A stretch of 64,000 bases of DNA from Pogostemon cablin (taxonomy: Eukaryota > Streptophyta > Magnoliopsida > Lamiales > Lamiaceae). The translations under genes and the position numbers were made by a program. This document shows positions 46,101 to 57,499 of the stretch, in pieces. The stretch's first letter is position 1, and each line of letters opens with the position of its first letter. The stretch is taken from NCBI GenBank assembly GCA_023678885.1, contig CM042998.1:6699820-6763819 (forward strand). Reading direction: 5' to 3'. Below the pieces are notes generated by a model, which had not been told where the DNA came from, made no database searches, and worked only from the letters and a program-made list of their open reading frames with translations.

Positions 46101-47387
46101 ATGAATTTCCCTCATATATCTTCTTCGTCAAGCTCATCTAGTGATGATATTGAATTCGAACAATCATTATCAGAGAGTTATGACATAGAAGAACAAATGA
46201 TTACACAATGCATACACAACCACAATCTTTTGTTGGCTGAACTTCTTATCCAACAAAATGCAAATCCCAGGCGTGGGGGATCAGTTCCAGGAAGGAAACT
46301 ATTCATCGTGATCGAGAAGTAGCAGCAAAAAATCTTTACAATGACTACTTTGCTGAAAATCCCACCTATAATAAAGATCAATTTTGTCGATGCTTTCGAA
46401 TGTCTCGTGATTTATTCTTAAGAATTGTTGATACTGTGAAAAATCACGATGGTTATTTTTTGCAGCGAAGGGATGCGGCTGGAAAACTTGGTTTGTCAAC
46501 CTTGCAAAAAGTTATAGCAGCAATTCGTGTACTCGCATATGCAGTTCCAGCTGATACATCCATGTGTCAAAAGATTTTGTCGAGCTGTGGTTGAGATATT
46601 TACAGAGCAATATCTAAGAGCTCCCACTGCCAATGATGTTGCAAGACTACTCTACATTGGAAAGCAATGTTAGGAAGTTTGGATTACATGCACTGGAAGT
46701 GGAAAAACTGTCCAACAGCTTGGGCGGGACAATATTCTGGTCGTAGTGCATCTCCAACAATTATTCTTGAAGCAGTAGTTGATTATGATTTGTGGATATG
46801 ACATGCATATTTTGGAATGTCAGGTTCTAACAATGATATTAATGTGTTAGAGACCTCTCCTCTTTTGTCTAACCTTGCTAGAGGCATTGCTCCTCCAGCA
46901 CAATATATCATTCAAGGAAAAGAATTTATCATGGGATATTATTTGGCTGATGGGATATACCCCAAATGGTAATAATTGTTCAAACTATCCATGCACCTAT
47001 TGGGCCAAAAAAGAAAAAAAATACTTTGCTACAAGACAAGAAGCTTATTGAAAAGACGTGGAACGTGCATTTTGAGTTCTCCAAAGTCGATTTGCAATTG
47101 TAGCAAATCTAGTGCATTTTTGGAGTAAATCTGATTTGAAAATGATTATGCGTACTTGCATAATAATGCATAATATGATAATCAAGGATGAATGAGATCT
47201 TGATGCTCCAATTGTGGAGGTAAGAGAAGTGCTACCTTCGGACGTCGAATTTGTGGATAGTGATTCTACTTGATTCCAAACCATCGTGACTCGATACACC
47301 CAAATTAGAGATACGAACGCCCATTTTAACCTTCGAAACGCATTAATTGATCATTTATGGATGGACTATTCCAACTCGGAGGATTAA
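46101..47387 (+). pseudogene. PIF/Harbinger transposase (HARBI1/ALP1-like), broken
   Basis: Starts MNFPHISSSSSSSSDDIEFE. After a frameshift at ~46300: AAKNLYNDYFAENPTYNKDQ, then FRMSRDLFLRIVDTV, RRDAAGKLGLSTLQKVIAA and FTEQYLRAPTANDVARLLYI. The nuclease core has LDYMHWKWKNCP (first Asp), GMSGSNNDINVLE (second Asp) and KDVERAF (Glu), so the DDE residues remain. Frameshifts, a deletion near 46570 and stops (e.g. TGA for Trp at ~46800) disable it. It ends at TAA 47385-47387. Family: plant DDE transposases of the Plant_tran type, which cut at 3-base TTA/TAA targets. Confidence 0.9.
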
Positions 47388-47824
47388 AAATGATTATTCT
47401 TAATTTTAAGTGTTGTAGTTTTAATTATTGTGTTGTTGTAATTTAATTTTATGTTTATATATTTTGTAATGTAATTTTAATTTTTGTCTTAATTTCATGT
47501 TTAAATAAATTATGACATAATTTTAATGATTATGTTATTTTAATTTTAAGCATATTAATATTTTTATTATATTATTTTTGTATTTAAAAATAAAAATAAT
47601 TATAAAAAATATATTAAATGTAAAAATAAATAAAAATATTATTAATAAAAAAATGAATGTGCTGTAAAATAGAGTTAACTGTTGATTTATTGAGATGACT
47701 GCATTTTAAAGATGAATTTGCGAGTTAACCGCTGGAGATGGCCTCGCCACAATTCCTCACGCTTGTTCTTCTACTTTTCCATTTTCGTTCACCCTTTCTC
47801 ATTCTGAATATAGATGTTAATATT
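47388..47824. other. Right non-coding end of the Harbinger element and junction to the LINE
   Basis: Very AT-rich to ~47690, then GAGTTAACCGCTGGAGATGGCC near 47721-47740, taken as the Harbinger terminus. A hairpin CTGAATAT..ATATTCAG lies at ~47802-47825. No gene. Confidence 0.5.
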
Positions 47825-50205
47825 CAGAAAAAAGCTAAGGCCAGATATAATGTACAAGTACAACCTCAACAGCTAAGGCTGAAGAAACAAACAAACGAAA
47901 GCAATAACAAAACAAACTCCAAAGGAGTCAAGTACAATCATCTAGCTAGAAGGAAATCAAACCTAGCTACATGCATTAACACATTATTTACAACAGCACT
48001 AATAGTCGGTCGAATATTATTAAAAATAGCATCATTCCGCGCCTTCCAAATAAAGTAGACGCAAGCAAAAAGGGCAAGCTCCCGCCTTCTATGGACAGCC
48101 TTCCTGGGGCCACGATCCTTGAAGACCCATTTGACACCTGCAAAAAGGTAGAAATACACCTTCGCAACCAATATAGCTTCGCACCTGGTCCCAAACAAGC
48201 TTCGAAAAGGAACACTGAAAGAACAAATGATCCCTCGATTTTTGTGACCAACACAAAAATAGCATTCCGAACAATCACCCTCTGCATGCCATCGATCAAA
48301 TGTGGCTAAGCGATTCTTAGCCACTATCCACATGTGAAAGACATGCTTCCTAGGAGCACAAGAAGACAAAATCTTGGCAAAGAAGAACTTACTAGGCACT
48401 GAAGGAGCAACCATAGCATAAAGCTTCTTCACAACAAGGCTACCCATAACTGAACTCTCCATAAAAGCATCTATGATGTCCCCCCTGAAGGCGTGCTCGT
48501 ATACGATCACAGGCCTTTAGCAAATTCTTCCAAACTATGGAAGCTGCGTGAGTTAGGACAACATCCCAAACTGAACCCCCATGAAGATAGACTTCATGGA
48601 TCCACCGAAGCCACAAAGAGTTCTTCTCCAAATGAAGGTCCCAGATAACCCCACACAAAGCCACATCATTCATAAGTTCAATGCTTCAAAGACTCAACCG
48701 TCCTTGCTCCTTAGTAAGGAGTACTTCTGACCACTTGACAGAGCCACGCTTCCGCCCCCATAAAAACAAGCGGATTATGCACTCAATACGATGAATAACA
48801 CCCACGGGAATCTTAACCATAGAAGACCAGAAATTCAAGATCCCATAGATGACTGAACAAACTAACTCCAATCTACCAGTATAAGAAAAATGCCAAGAAG
48901 ACCAGCTCCAGATGAGACCCAAAATCTTTTAAGAACAAAGGCTCAAAATCACTCCCTTAGTTTCCTACTGTGCAAAGGAATGCCCAAATAACGAACTAGC
49001 AACGAGCCATCTTGAAAAGGAAAAATAGCTCGAATATCCTTTGAAATACCAGCCATAAATAAACTAGATTTTTCATTGCTAACTTCTAATCCAGAGACTG
49101 AAGAAAAAGTATGCAAAGCTTGAGAAACTAGATGAGCACTACGAGCATCACCATGGGCAAATAAAATCAAGTCATCCGCAAACACTAAATGCGATAGATT
49201 AACTTTCGCACATAATCTTGAATGAAACTTAAAGTTATTGGCACTGGCAAGCTTCTTGAAAGATATAGTAAAATAATCCACGCACATCACAAACAAAAGG
49301 GATGAAAGTGGATCACCCTAGCGAAGACCACGTTTACCTTTAAAATAATCTTCCGGAATCCCATTGACAAGAATGGAAAATGAGGTAGTGGAAACACACT
49401 CCATTATCCATCCAATCATCTTGGGGGGGGGGAACGAAGACCTATAAGTACTCCTCTTAATAAATCCCAGTTGATAGTATCATACTCCTTCTTAATGTCA
49501 ACTTTAAGAGTCATAAAAGGAGCAATGCGACCCCTACTCCATCCATATTTCTTCAATACCTCATGTGCCAACATAATACAGTCCCTCATATGTCTCCCTT
49601 TAATAAAGCCAAAGTAGTTCTCCGAGATCAAGAAATCCATCACCTTAGAGATTCTGGCAGCAATAATCTTAGAGATATCTTTATATAACACATTGCAATA
49701 GGAAATGGGCCTAAAATCTTTCACACTAGGATCATGCACACCCTTTGGGATAAGGGTAATGAATGTGGCATTCAACTGACGAAGAAGCCTTCCAGAATGA
49801 AAGAATTCCTGAACTGCACCCACAATATCATGCCCAATAACTTCCCATGCATCCTTAAAGAAGCCCATAGAAAAACCATCAGGACCTGGAGCCTTGTTCA
49901 CAATCATACTCCAAATGACTTGCTTGATTTCAGACTCAGCAACAAGGGCAATAAGATCAGCCCTATGATCATCCGAAAGAAGCTCTCCCCATTCAAACAC
50001 TAAATCATCAATAGGCTTACATCCCGAGCAGTCTCCAAAAAATTCCTATAAAAGGAAACAAACTCCTCAACCATTTCTTTCCTGGAAGAAGTATGCCCGG
50101 TAGTCGTTCTAATAGAAGGAATGAGATTGCGACCACCATTAACTTTGACCAACTTGTGGAAGAACCTGGAAGGCTTATCTTGACAAAGCAAATATTCATT
50201 AATTA
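47825..50205 (-). mobile_element. LINE (L1-type) fragment, 5' truncated
   Basis: Minus-strand pieces of a non-LTR polyprotein in order: CQDKPSRFFHKLVKVNGG (50150), NKAPGPDGFSMGFFKDAWEV and LIPKGVHDPSVKDFRPISYC (49750-49900), DISKIIAARISKVM, the catalytic LVFADDLILFAHGDA (49150), NEKSSLFMAG and a zf-RVT-like tail (47938-48510) with HMWIVAKNRLATFDRW and CSECYFC. Frames shift at several places. No endonuclease upstream, consistent with 5' truncation. A clear poly(A) tail and target duplication were not found. Confidence 0.88.
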
Positions 50206-51242
50206 GCAGCGAAAGCAAACCAGGATATCACACAGATAGAAAACCCACAAGAGATTTCAAGCAAATAAGAAACTAGAGATGCACATAAATTGACCAATCC
50301 AGGCCACAAATCACAAAAAATTCCTAATTCTATAGCACAGAAATCATAAGCATAAATGAAGACCAGCCGCCTTAGAGCATCACAAAGCACAAAGCACAGA
50401 GGAGGACCAACCGCCTCAGGGTATCACAAAGATATAACATAACTGAACAAATCAGAAAAACAGAAAAATACAAAGTTTAAAGGAACGGAAAAACTCCCCT
50501 GAAGCAGTGGACGAACACCGTACACCTCTACGAGCAACCAGCGTCCCTCGAAGACTTGTTCAAGCGGCAATCGGATGAGCAACTCCCACCTGGGAGCCGC
50601 ACCCTGCCCGCTACCACGCTTGAACTGACCACAACCACAGCCTCTTTTAGTAGCAGCCTACACGTGCCTCCAGTACAAGCAGCAGCCCTGCAAAATAAGT
50701 CGAACAAATCGACAACCCAAAATCAAAAACTCAGTCCTGTAAACACTAAGAATAGAATAAAAATTTAAAAATGGAAAGATACTCCCTTATCACCAAGGAC
50801 TGGACTGCTCTGACCGGAAGGTGGAGGCGGCAGGCGGCAGCGGTGGCGGCGGTCAGAACTAATCTGACCGGAACGATGGCTGGAGGCGGATGGTCAGCCA
50901 CGGTCAACAGACGGGAGCACTCCCCAAAACCCTAGAGCCGCCGCCATGGGAAGATTCTACCAGCGACGGACGACGGACGGCAGTAGACGGCGGCTGACGG
51001 CTGATCTGAAACTCTAGCGACTCCTCTCCAGCGGAAGCGGTTGGCGAACGGCGACCTACGAGAAGAAGAGCAGTGGGCTGGCGGCAGTCTACTACTGGTT
51101 TGACCAAAACCCTAGCAAACGAATGGCGGACGGTGACCCACCTCCCACGGACGGCAGCGTCGACGAACAGAATGGTGGCGGCGTGCGGACACCAGACGAC
51201 GGGCAGCTGCGGCGGAGAAAGACTGATGATTGATCGGACCAA
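50206..51242 (-). other. Leader/internal remnant of an unclassified LTR retroelement
   Basis: Lies between the truncated LINE and a primer site. Its right half is GC-rich with many GGCGGC/GACGG motifs. No gag or pol domain was recognised. Open stretches here are compositional. It may be the leader of an element whose coding part is lost, or of a large non-coding derivative. Confidence 0.5.
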
Positions 51243-51254
51243 GCTCTGATACCA
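51243..51254 (-). other. Primer binding site, initiator tRNA-Met type
   Basis: TGGTATCAGAGC on the minus strand, one base inside the LTR edge at 51256. It shows that the adjacent LTR is a 5' LTR of a minus-strand element. Confidence 0.9.
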
Positions 51255-51255
51255 C

Positions 51256-51645
51256 TGTTGGGGGGATGCGGTCGTCCTCGTCGACTCTCTAGTTGACATC
51301 GCCGGAGCTTCGCCGGAGGTGGTGGAACGTGGTGATGAGAATCCTAGGTTTTGGCTCACTTAGAGCCCATGAAACACAATGGAACACATCCACCAAAGGA
51401 ACCCACTAACACCCTCACACCCTTGCTCCTCACTCAGCCTCTGGCCTCCAGCCTCCGAACGGATCGGAGGGAAAACGACACGGAACTAACAGAGTGAAGA
51501 AGGAAAGTGAAGCGTCCGTTCTTGTTCCATGGATGTACTGCATATGCGCAGCAACTAAATTGGGGGAAAAAGAGTATGGGCCTAGCCCACCACTTTGGAG
51601 AAGAGAAGACCAACAATTAGGCCAACAAGCCCAAAGGGCCCAACA
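51256..51645 (-). repeat. 5' LTR of a minus-strand LTR retroelement
   Basis: Minus-strand limits TGTTGGGCCC and CCCCCCAACA give the TG..CA ends, 390 bases long, next to the primer site. No second copy of this LTR was found in the window. The element's 3' half is missing, or replaced by the LINE fragment. Confidence 0.82.
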
Positions 51646-52213
51646 AACAATTATTTTAATATTTTAAAATTAAAATTATTTTTATGATAAATAAATAATA
51701 AAAATATTTTATTATATTAAATACTAAAATTTTTAATTTTATTAAAATTAATTTAGATAAATCAAAATTTATAATTAAGCATTAAGTCCGCTACATAAAT
51801 TTTAAGGTTTTTATAAGCGTATAATTAGATGTTAAATTTAGGTTTTTGAAAAAGAATCAAATTATTGTTTTATTTTATTTTAGAGTGCAACTGCTCTGCA
51901 CCGGTGTGCCTGGACGATCCTAACCATATCTTAAATTTTAATTTAATCTCCACCGTCAAATAAAATAAAATAATTAACTTTTTTTTAAATAACTACCCAC
52001 TACACCCTACTTTTAACCCTTTAATCTCAGGTGCGCCGGTGTACCGAGTGCACAAGAGAATCACCCTTTATTTTATGATGGAGATTAAATTAAAATTGAA
52101 TTAATTACTCATAAGTATACACTTTGTACCCCTAATTATTATTAGATACACTTATTTAAATATTAAAGTAAAATACCAAATATAAATCTAAATCCATACA
52201 CTTTTAAACCACA
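51646..52213. other. AT-rich spacer with GTGCACC motifs
   Basis: No gene. Around 51893-52062 a segment opens with GCAACTGCTCTGCACCGGTG and closes with GCGCCGGTGTACCGAGTGCAC. Such GTGCAC-bordered segments also occur near 7510-7830 and 53281-53500, so a decayed repeat family is possible. Confidence 0.45.
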
Positions 52214-52445
52214 AACTCAAAACCCCACCCACCACCGGACCGCCGCCGCCGGTCGGTCGTCGGACCACCGCTGGACCGTTGAAATCTGCCGGATCGCCGC
52301 CGGACCGTCGAAAAATTGTCACCGGCCACCGCCGTCGGAAATCTGCCGCTGCCAAAGCTCCGTCGGTCGGTCGCCGGAGCACTGTCGGCCGCCGAAAAAG
52401 TCGCCGGACTGCTGTCGCAGGCCGCCGGAACTCTGCCGGACCACC
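52214..52445. repeat. CCGG/CCGCCGGA-rich minisatellite
   Basis: Strongly GC-rich block in AT-rich surroundings, made of imperfect CCGCCGGA, GGTCGGTCG and GCCGGAC units. It is open in several frames on both strands because stops are rare in it, not because it codes. It is followed by TTTTGCTGCACACAC-type repeats up to ~52525. Confidence 0.75.
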
Positions 52446-52780
52446 ACACTTTTTTTGCTGCACACACTTTTTTTTATTGCACATACTTTTATTACTGCAC
52501 ACACTTTGCTGCATACGAACTCTTGCTGCATATAAAATTTATCTTCAGCATATTATAGGGCTAATATTGGAATATCACTATATATTTTTGTAGTTAGTAG
52601 CAATATTTTTGTATGTTTGTATCTCATAGTAATTAATGGTTTTTTTGTGTACCTAGTAATAATCCTCCCATTAAAATTTAATCTAATAGATACGATCGTT
52701 CAGACACAACTGTACTCTAAATTTAGTTTTAAAATTATTTAATAAAATGAATGTTCGCATTATTTTAAATTGACAAAATC

Positions 52781-53028
52781 TCTTATGAGACGTTACTTAC
52801 GTGAGACGTGTTAAAGTATGTCTATTATATAGATAAAATATGTTTAATGATTGTTAAATATATTTTCTAAAATATACTGTATTATGCATTAAAGTATGAT
52901 TCTAATGTGTAAAAATATGATTTATTATTAACGTACTTTAACTATAAATAAACATATTTTACCTATATAATAAACATGTTTTAGTAATGGTTCATCCCGT
53001 CTTACTAAACCCCCATCTCACACCGTTA
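52781..53028. mobile_element. Decayed MITE, copy 1 of an inverted pair
   Basis: Reverse complement of 55469-55736 over about 250 bases. Shared blocks are GTTAAAGTATGT.TATT, AAATATGTTTAATGATT.TTAAATAT and TGATTTATTATT. Ends carry TGAGACG motifs. No coding capacity. Confidence 0.7.
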
Positions 53029-53092
53029 AAATACATAATATATAATTGTTGAATTATAAAATAAAATTAATCTTTATTTTATATTTCATTTA

Positions 53093-53131
<39 letters not shown>

Positions 53132-53505
53132 TATAAAAACATATATTATATCACATCATATATGAATTCAATATGAATCCATTTAATTAAGCCAAAAACT
53201 TTTGCTCCCTGAGTGTGAACACAACTCTTTCCCTTCCTATTCTATTTAAACATATGTATTGATAGGGAGTTTAAATTATAAAAGGGCACAAAAATTGCAA
53301 AGGGGCACATATTTAATTCAGTGTGCCCGGGCACATAAGAGAATCACTCTTTAATTAATGAGTCCAACTATGTGCATCTAAGATAATTTTTATCATTAGA
53401 TTATTTTTAAATTTAATTTTAATTATTAAATAATATAAAATAGTTATTTTTATTTTTTAAAAAACTATATCCACTACCCCTTTTAACTTGGGGTGCACCC
53501 TTAAC

Positions 53506-54731
53506 CAAGGTTTAAAATTTTTGAATATTTCCACGATATATCCGTATTTGGAGAGTACCGATATCGATATTGGGGAAAAAGATACTTCATCCGTCCTATA
53601 GAAGTTGACACACTTTCCTTTTTGGTTTGTCCCACTAAAGTTGACACATTTCCTTTTTAATACATGGGACCCACATAAAAATAATTAATCTACTCTTATG
53701 GGTCCTACATATCACCTCTAATACAACTAACCACTACGCATTAAATATTATTTCTCTCACTTCACTTTACTTTACTTTACATTAAATTATTATATTCCTT
53801 AATCTACGTGCCCAAAAAAATTATACCAACTTTAATGGGACGGAGGGAGTATATCTTTTCTGATGTCGAGGATATATCAGGAAATATCGAGAAATATCAG
53901 TAACAATATCGATATCGGTTTGCCACAATTTAAACTTTTTCAGATGTCGAGATATATAGAGTAAATATCGCTAAAATATCGAGGATATGTAGGAAATATC
54001 GAAAAATTATCCATATCTTTAAGAAAATTTTTATGATTTTTTATACTTACTTTTACCAACTAAATACAATTTTTTTATTAATTTGATCAATTTTAAAAAT
54101 AAAATAAAATATAATAGAGCAACACTTGCATAAAATTATTAAAGCTGTTTTATTTTATTTAATTAATTATCACTTATTATCACTCTTCATTAAAATTATT
54201 ACTACTAAGTAAATGAGGAGGTTTCCTTTCATGTACACAGTGTGATAGTATACTCTAATTAAAAATACAATTATTTTGGTACATTCAATCGGATCAGGAC
54301 AGAGAGAGTATTTTATTAGTACATAACAATACTACTCGCACATTCAGAACTATGTTCAGAATTTCTCTAATTCGATAAGCCGATACCAATATTGTTTAGA
54401 TCAAGATGGCATTACATGTTTTACATTTGAGCATCATAAATTATCATTTTGGTATTAATTATTAAATTTTGTATGACTTTACACTATTTAAATATATTGT
54501 AATTGACTTGCTTATCATATGCTACGAGTTTTATTGAGATTTTAAATTATATTTATATATTAAAACTAGTTAAAATATATTGAAAAGTTAAATAATTAAT
54601 TTTCTCTTATTTTTTTTCAAGTTTCCGTGATTTTTTTAATTTTTATCGATATCGATATTCAATATATCCATCGATATATCTGTAAATTTAAGGTACCAAT
54701 ATTTTTACCGATATCGATATTTTAAACCTTG
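53506..54731. mobile_element. Non-autonomous hAT-like element with a nested MITE
   Basis: Inverted termini CAAGGTTTAAAAT (53506) and, on the other strand, CAAGGTTTAAAATATCG (ending 54731). Near-perfect 8-base duplication CCCTTAAC/CTCTTAAC at 53498-53505 and 54732-54739. The interior is rich in ATATCGATATCG-like motifs. No transposase. Confidence 0.75.
53585..53849. mobile_element. Stowaway-like MITE inside the hAT-like element
   Basis: TA flanks at 53583-53584 and 53850-53851. Termini are CTTCATCCGTCCTATAGAAG and, opposite, CTCCCTCCGTCCCATTAAAG. Contains ACATGGGACCCACAT. Younger than the element it sits in. Confidence 0.88.
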
Positions 54732-55009
54732 CTCTTAACTATTTTATTTATGAATATACTGTGTTATATTTCTCCCTCATAAATTACAAAAATCGGAATT
54801 TGTATTGGAAATGATTCCTACAAGTAATGATGGGAATAATTATGGAGTGCAACTTAATAATTGAATGGAAATACTTGTGTGATACTATCTCACATAAGAG
54901 TTTATGTGAAACTGATAAAGAGTAGTATATAGTAAAAAGTGATATTCAATTAATCAAAATTGATAACACTATTTTATGAACAAATATTTATAGTATGTAT
55001 AAAAAGTGA

Positions 55010-55233
55010 CTCCCTCATTCCCATTTAAAGAGGGTATTTTTTTCATTTTGGTCGTCCCACCTAAATGATTCCCTTTCCTTTTTTACACACATGCGACCCA
55101 CACTCCTCTAATACAATTAAAATATAGGGCTCATACTCCCACTAATACAACTACCCACTACATATTAAATAATAATACTCCTTAATGTACGTACAAAAAA
55201 GCAAAAGACCCTCTTTTGACGGGACGGAGGGAG
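55010..55233. mobile_element. Stowaway-like MITE, same family as 6072-6288
   Basis: Left end CTCCCTCATTCCCATTTAAAG, right end GGGACGGAGGGAG. The interior is almost the same as the copy at 6072 (CTACCCACTACA, TAATAATACTCCTTAAT). TA follows on the right; the left TA is mutated. Confidence 0.88.
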
Positions 55234-55468
55234 TAATATTTTATAACGAAAGTGATAATATTTTATAAAAAAAGTAATAATTAATTTAAAAAATATAAAA
55301 TGATCTAAAAATCTACCCTATATGAAAAAGAGTTGAGATAATCAGCAAAGCATTAATGATTTAATTTAAAAAAATAAAAGGGTAAAATAGTAACTATATA
55401 AAAGCATTTAATGTTACTATTTGCATAGATTCTATCCCAGAATCTTTATTTAAAAATAGAGACACTCT

Positions 55469-55736
55469 CTTGTGGGACGGGTTATTGGTGAGACGGGTGA
55501 AACACGGATTGACTCATCACTAAAGTATGTTTATTGTATAGATAAAGTATGCTTATTTGCACTTAAAGTATGTCAATAATAAATCAAATTATAACACATA
55601 AAAATCATATTTTAATGCATAATCTATCATACTTTAGAAAACATATTTTAATAATCATTAAACATACTTTATCTAAACAATAAACATACTTTAACACGTC
55701 TTAAAAACCGTCTCACATAACTAACGTCTCACAAGA
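55469..55736. mobile_element. Decayed MITE, copy 2 of an inverted pair
   Basis: Begins CTTGTGGGACGGGTTATTGG and ends ACTAACGTCTCACAAG, an imperfect inverted terminal pair. It is the reverse complement of 52781-53028 across its body. Confidence 0.75.
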
Positions 55737-55959
55737 AACTTTGTCTTAAAAATAAACTGAGGTTGATTTTTAGAAAAATAAAAAAATTGATGTGGCTGCT
55801 AATTAAAGTAATCCTCCGTTTCAACGTGGTTTCATCACCCAAAAGCTTATTTAATCATTGATTTGCGTAATTAATCAACTACTTTTAACAAATGCAGATA
55901 ACACCTTAGATAACACCATGACCTTTCATGAAAGAGATCCTATTATTATTAGTTCTCTA

Positions 55960-56108
55960 GTTAAAGATCTTTAATAACAGGAAAGTGACCTATAATGACA
56001 GGAGATCACTTTTCTGTCATTAAAACCTTTAACTAAAGAAGGAATAATGACAGGACGAAAGTATTAATGACGGGATTTCTGTCATTATAGATCACTTTTC
56101 TTGTAGTG
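55960..56108. mobile_element. Possible end of a CACTA-type element
   Basis: Ends TTTTCTTGTAGTG at 56108 (CACTACAAGAAAA on the other strand). It contains alternating copies of AATGACAGG and its complement CCTGTCATT-like motifs next to GATCACTTTTCT, in a subterminal-repeat layout. No matching opposite terminus was found, so it is a fragment. Confidence 0.5.
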
Positions 56109-56539
56109 CATCTCTCCACGGAAAAAATTTCTTAATAAAGTAAGAAGGAATAATATTTTTAATAAAAGGTAAAAAGTGATCATCGAAATAATAAATTGTG
56201 ATATGATCCCTGAATTATTTTATGAATAATTTATAGTACAATATTTTTTAACAAAAAATGATAATATATTTGATAAAATGTGATAACTATTTTAAAAAAT
56301 GTAAAAATAATCTCAAATGAAACTGATTCATATTTGACAAAAATATAATTCTCTTTATTCCTATATTTAATGCACGTATTCTTGTGTGTGGAATTTTAAA
56401 AAAAATAAAAAATAAAAATTTACTATGTATAAAGATATGTAGAGTTATTTGAATCATTGAATGTGTGTAAAAAGTAATTATTTTAGATAATTTAATGTAA
56501 AAATATGTATAAAGAAGTTGAGATGTTTGTAAAAAAGTA
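56109..56539. other. AT-rich spacer, no gene seen
   Basis: Contains decayed GTGATAATATTTT motifs related to those at 17.9-18.8 kb and 54.9-55.3 kb. Stops in all frames. Confidence 0.5.
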
Positions 56540-56752
56540 CTCCCTCCGTCCTGCACAAATAACACCATTTTACTATATTGGGCGTCCCGTCCAAATTGCA
56601 CAATTTTCCTCTTTTAGTAAAATGGGGCCACCAATAGCCCACCACTACCCATCACATCTCTCTAATACACCGACCCATTTTACATAAAATAATAATACTA
56701 ATTAATTTACGTGCAAAAAACAAATGACACACTTTGACCGGGACGGAGGGGG
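56540..56752. mobile_element. Stowaway-like MITE
   Basis: TA at 56538-56539 and 56753-56754. Termini CTCCCTCCGTCCTGCACAAA and GACCGGGACGGAGGGGG. Non-coding interior. Confidence 0.88.
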
Positions 56753-56754
56753 TA

Positions 56755-57403
56755 AGTATTATTGAGATGAGTTTTTTCAATTTCTAAAAACATACATAAA
56801 TATTGACACTGATAAAGTAGATAGTTATATTAAAAAAATAAAATTGATATCTTATCATTGAATAGATGGAGTAATGTTACTCCTTCATTCCCATAATAAA
56901 CTTTATACTTTTCAATTTTACGCGTCCGGAATAAACTTTACCATCCAAAAATAGAAATACTATATTAATCCTACAAACTCAAAATACGTTTTAACTTCAA
57001 AATTATCACCCCACATAAACACATAGCATATTTTATAATTTATTTATTATTACTTCCTCTGTTCATTGCAAACGTATACACTTGCTTTGTATGTGAATTA
57101 AAGAGTATTATTATTTTATATACAATGGATAATTGTATTAGTAGGAGTAGTTGAGAGTGGTAGGTCATGTGTATGGATCCTTTTACTAAAATGGAAAATT
57201 TGATACTTTAAGAGTTCACGACCAAAAATGACAAAATAATACGTTATCGATGAAGATAATATTGTAAATGACTAAATCAGCTCAAAAGGTCAATATAATA
57301 CGTGATTATAAAATTTGGTGTCTATGCAATTTATTTTGGAAGGCATGTGAACTATGTGATTATAAAATGGATAGAGTTGTTTTTCCATTTCACAGCAACA
57401 TCA
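56755..57403. other. Spacer left of the terpene synthase exon
   Basis: Two single MITE-like ends are visible (CTCCTTCATTCCCATAATAA at 56880, CTTCCTCTGTTCATTGCAAA near 57054) without clear partners. If the exon at 57404 is genuine, this is its promoter side, but I see no convincing TATA and initiator pair. Confidence 0.4.
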
Positions 57404-57463
57404 ATGGCTGCAGTGACCGGTAGTGTTGGTGTTGTGAGGCCGCCTGTCATCATTCATCCCAGT
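57404..57463 (+). CDS. Possible terpene synthase exon 1 (truncated)
   Basis: ATG at 57404 opens MAAVTGSVGVVRPPVIIHPS. Plant sesquiterpene synthases often begin with such a short variable stretch ending VRP...FHPS(V/I)WGD.F. Here the frame departs after HPS (then EQTVTINFT and a stop), so the conserved WGD block is missing. The sequence after ~57500 is copia element D, which suggests the exon was cut by that element or a linked deletion. Alternatively the GT in AGTGAAC acts as a donor. The next TPS exon is 5.75 kb downstream. Confidence 0.5.
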
Positions 57464-57499
57464 GAACAAACTGTCACAATAAACTTTACGTGATAAAGT

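Larger units (their letters stand above)
21511..47740. mobile_element. PIF/Harbinger-type transposon split by two LTR retrotransposons
   Basis: Host pieces at 21511-22060, 35687-36239 and 44930-47740 belong together. A minus-strand Myb/NAM-associated ORF1 runs through all three once the Athila and Tekay elements (each with one TSD copy) are skipped. A plus-strand Harbinger transposase follows at 46101-47387. The right end reads AACCGCTGGAGATGGCC (to ~47740). The left end near 21513 contains CTCCAGTGGT, an imperfect inverted match to it. The exact termini and 3-base duplication could not be fixed. Confidence 0.75.

Noticed and set aside
47738..48058. ORF beginning with a signal-peptide-like stretch (MASPQFLTLVLLLFHF)
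   Set aside because: It starts at the Harbinger end and runs antisense through the LINE. The hydrophobic start is short and the rest is the LINE complement.
50904..51359. 151-codon minus-strand ORF, Arg/Ser/Ala-rich
   Set aside because: Crosses the primer site and LTR edge of a retroelement, so it cannot be a gene of that element; compositional.
52188..52593. Several overlapping ORFs on both strands in the CCGG-rich block
   Set aside because: All frames are open because of GC-rich repeats; no conserved domain.
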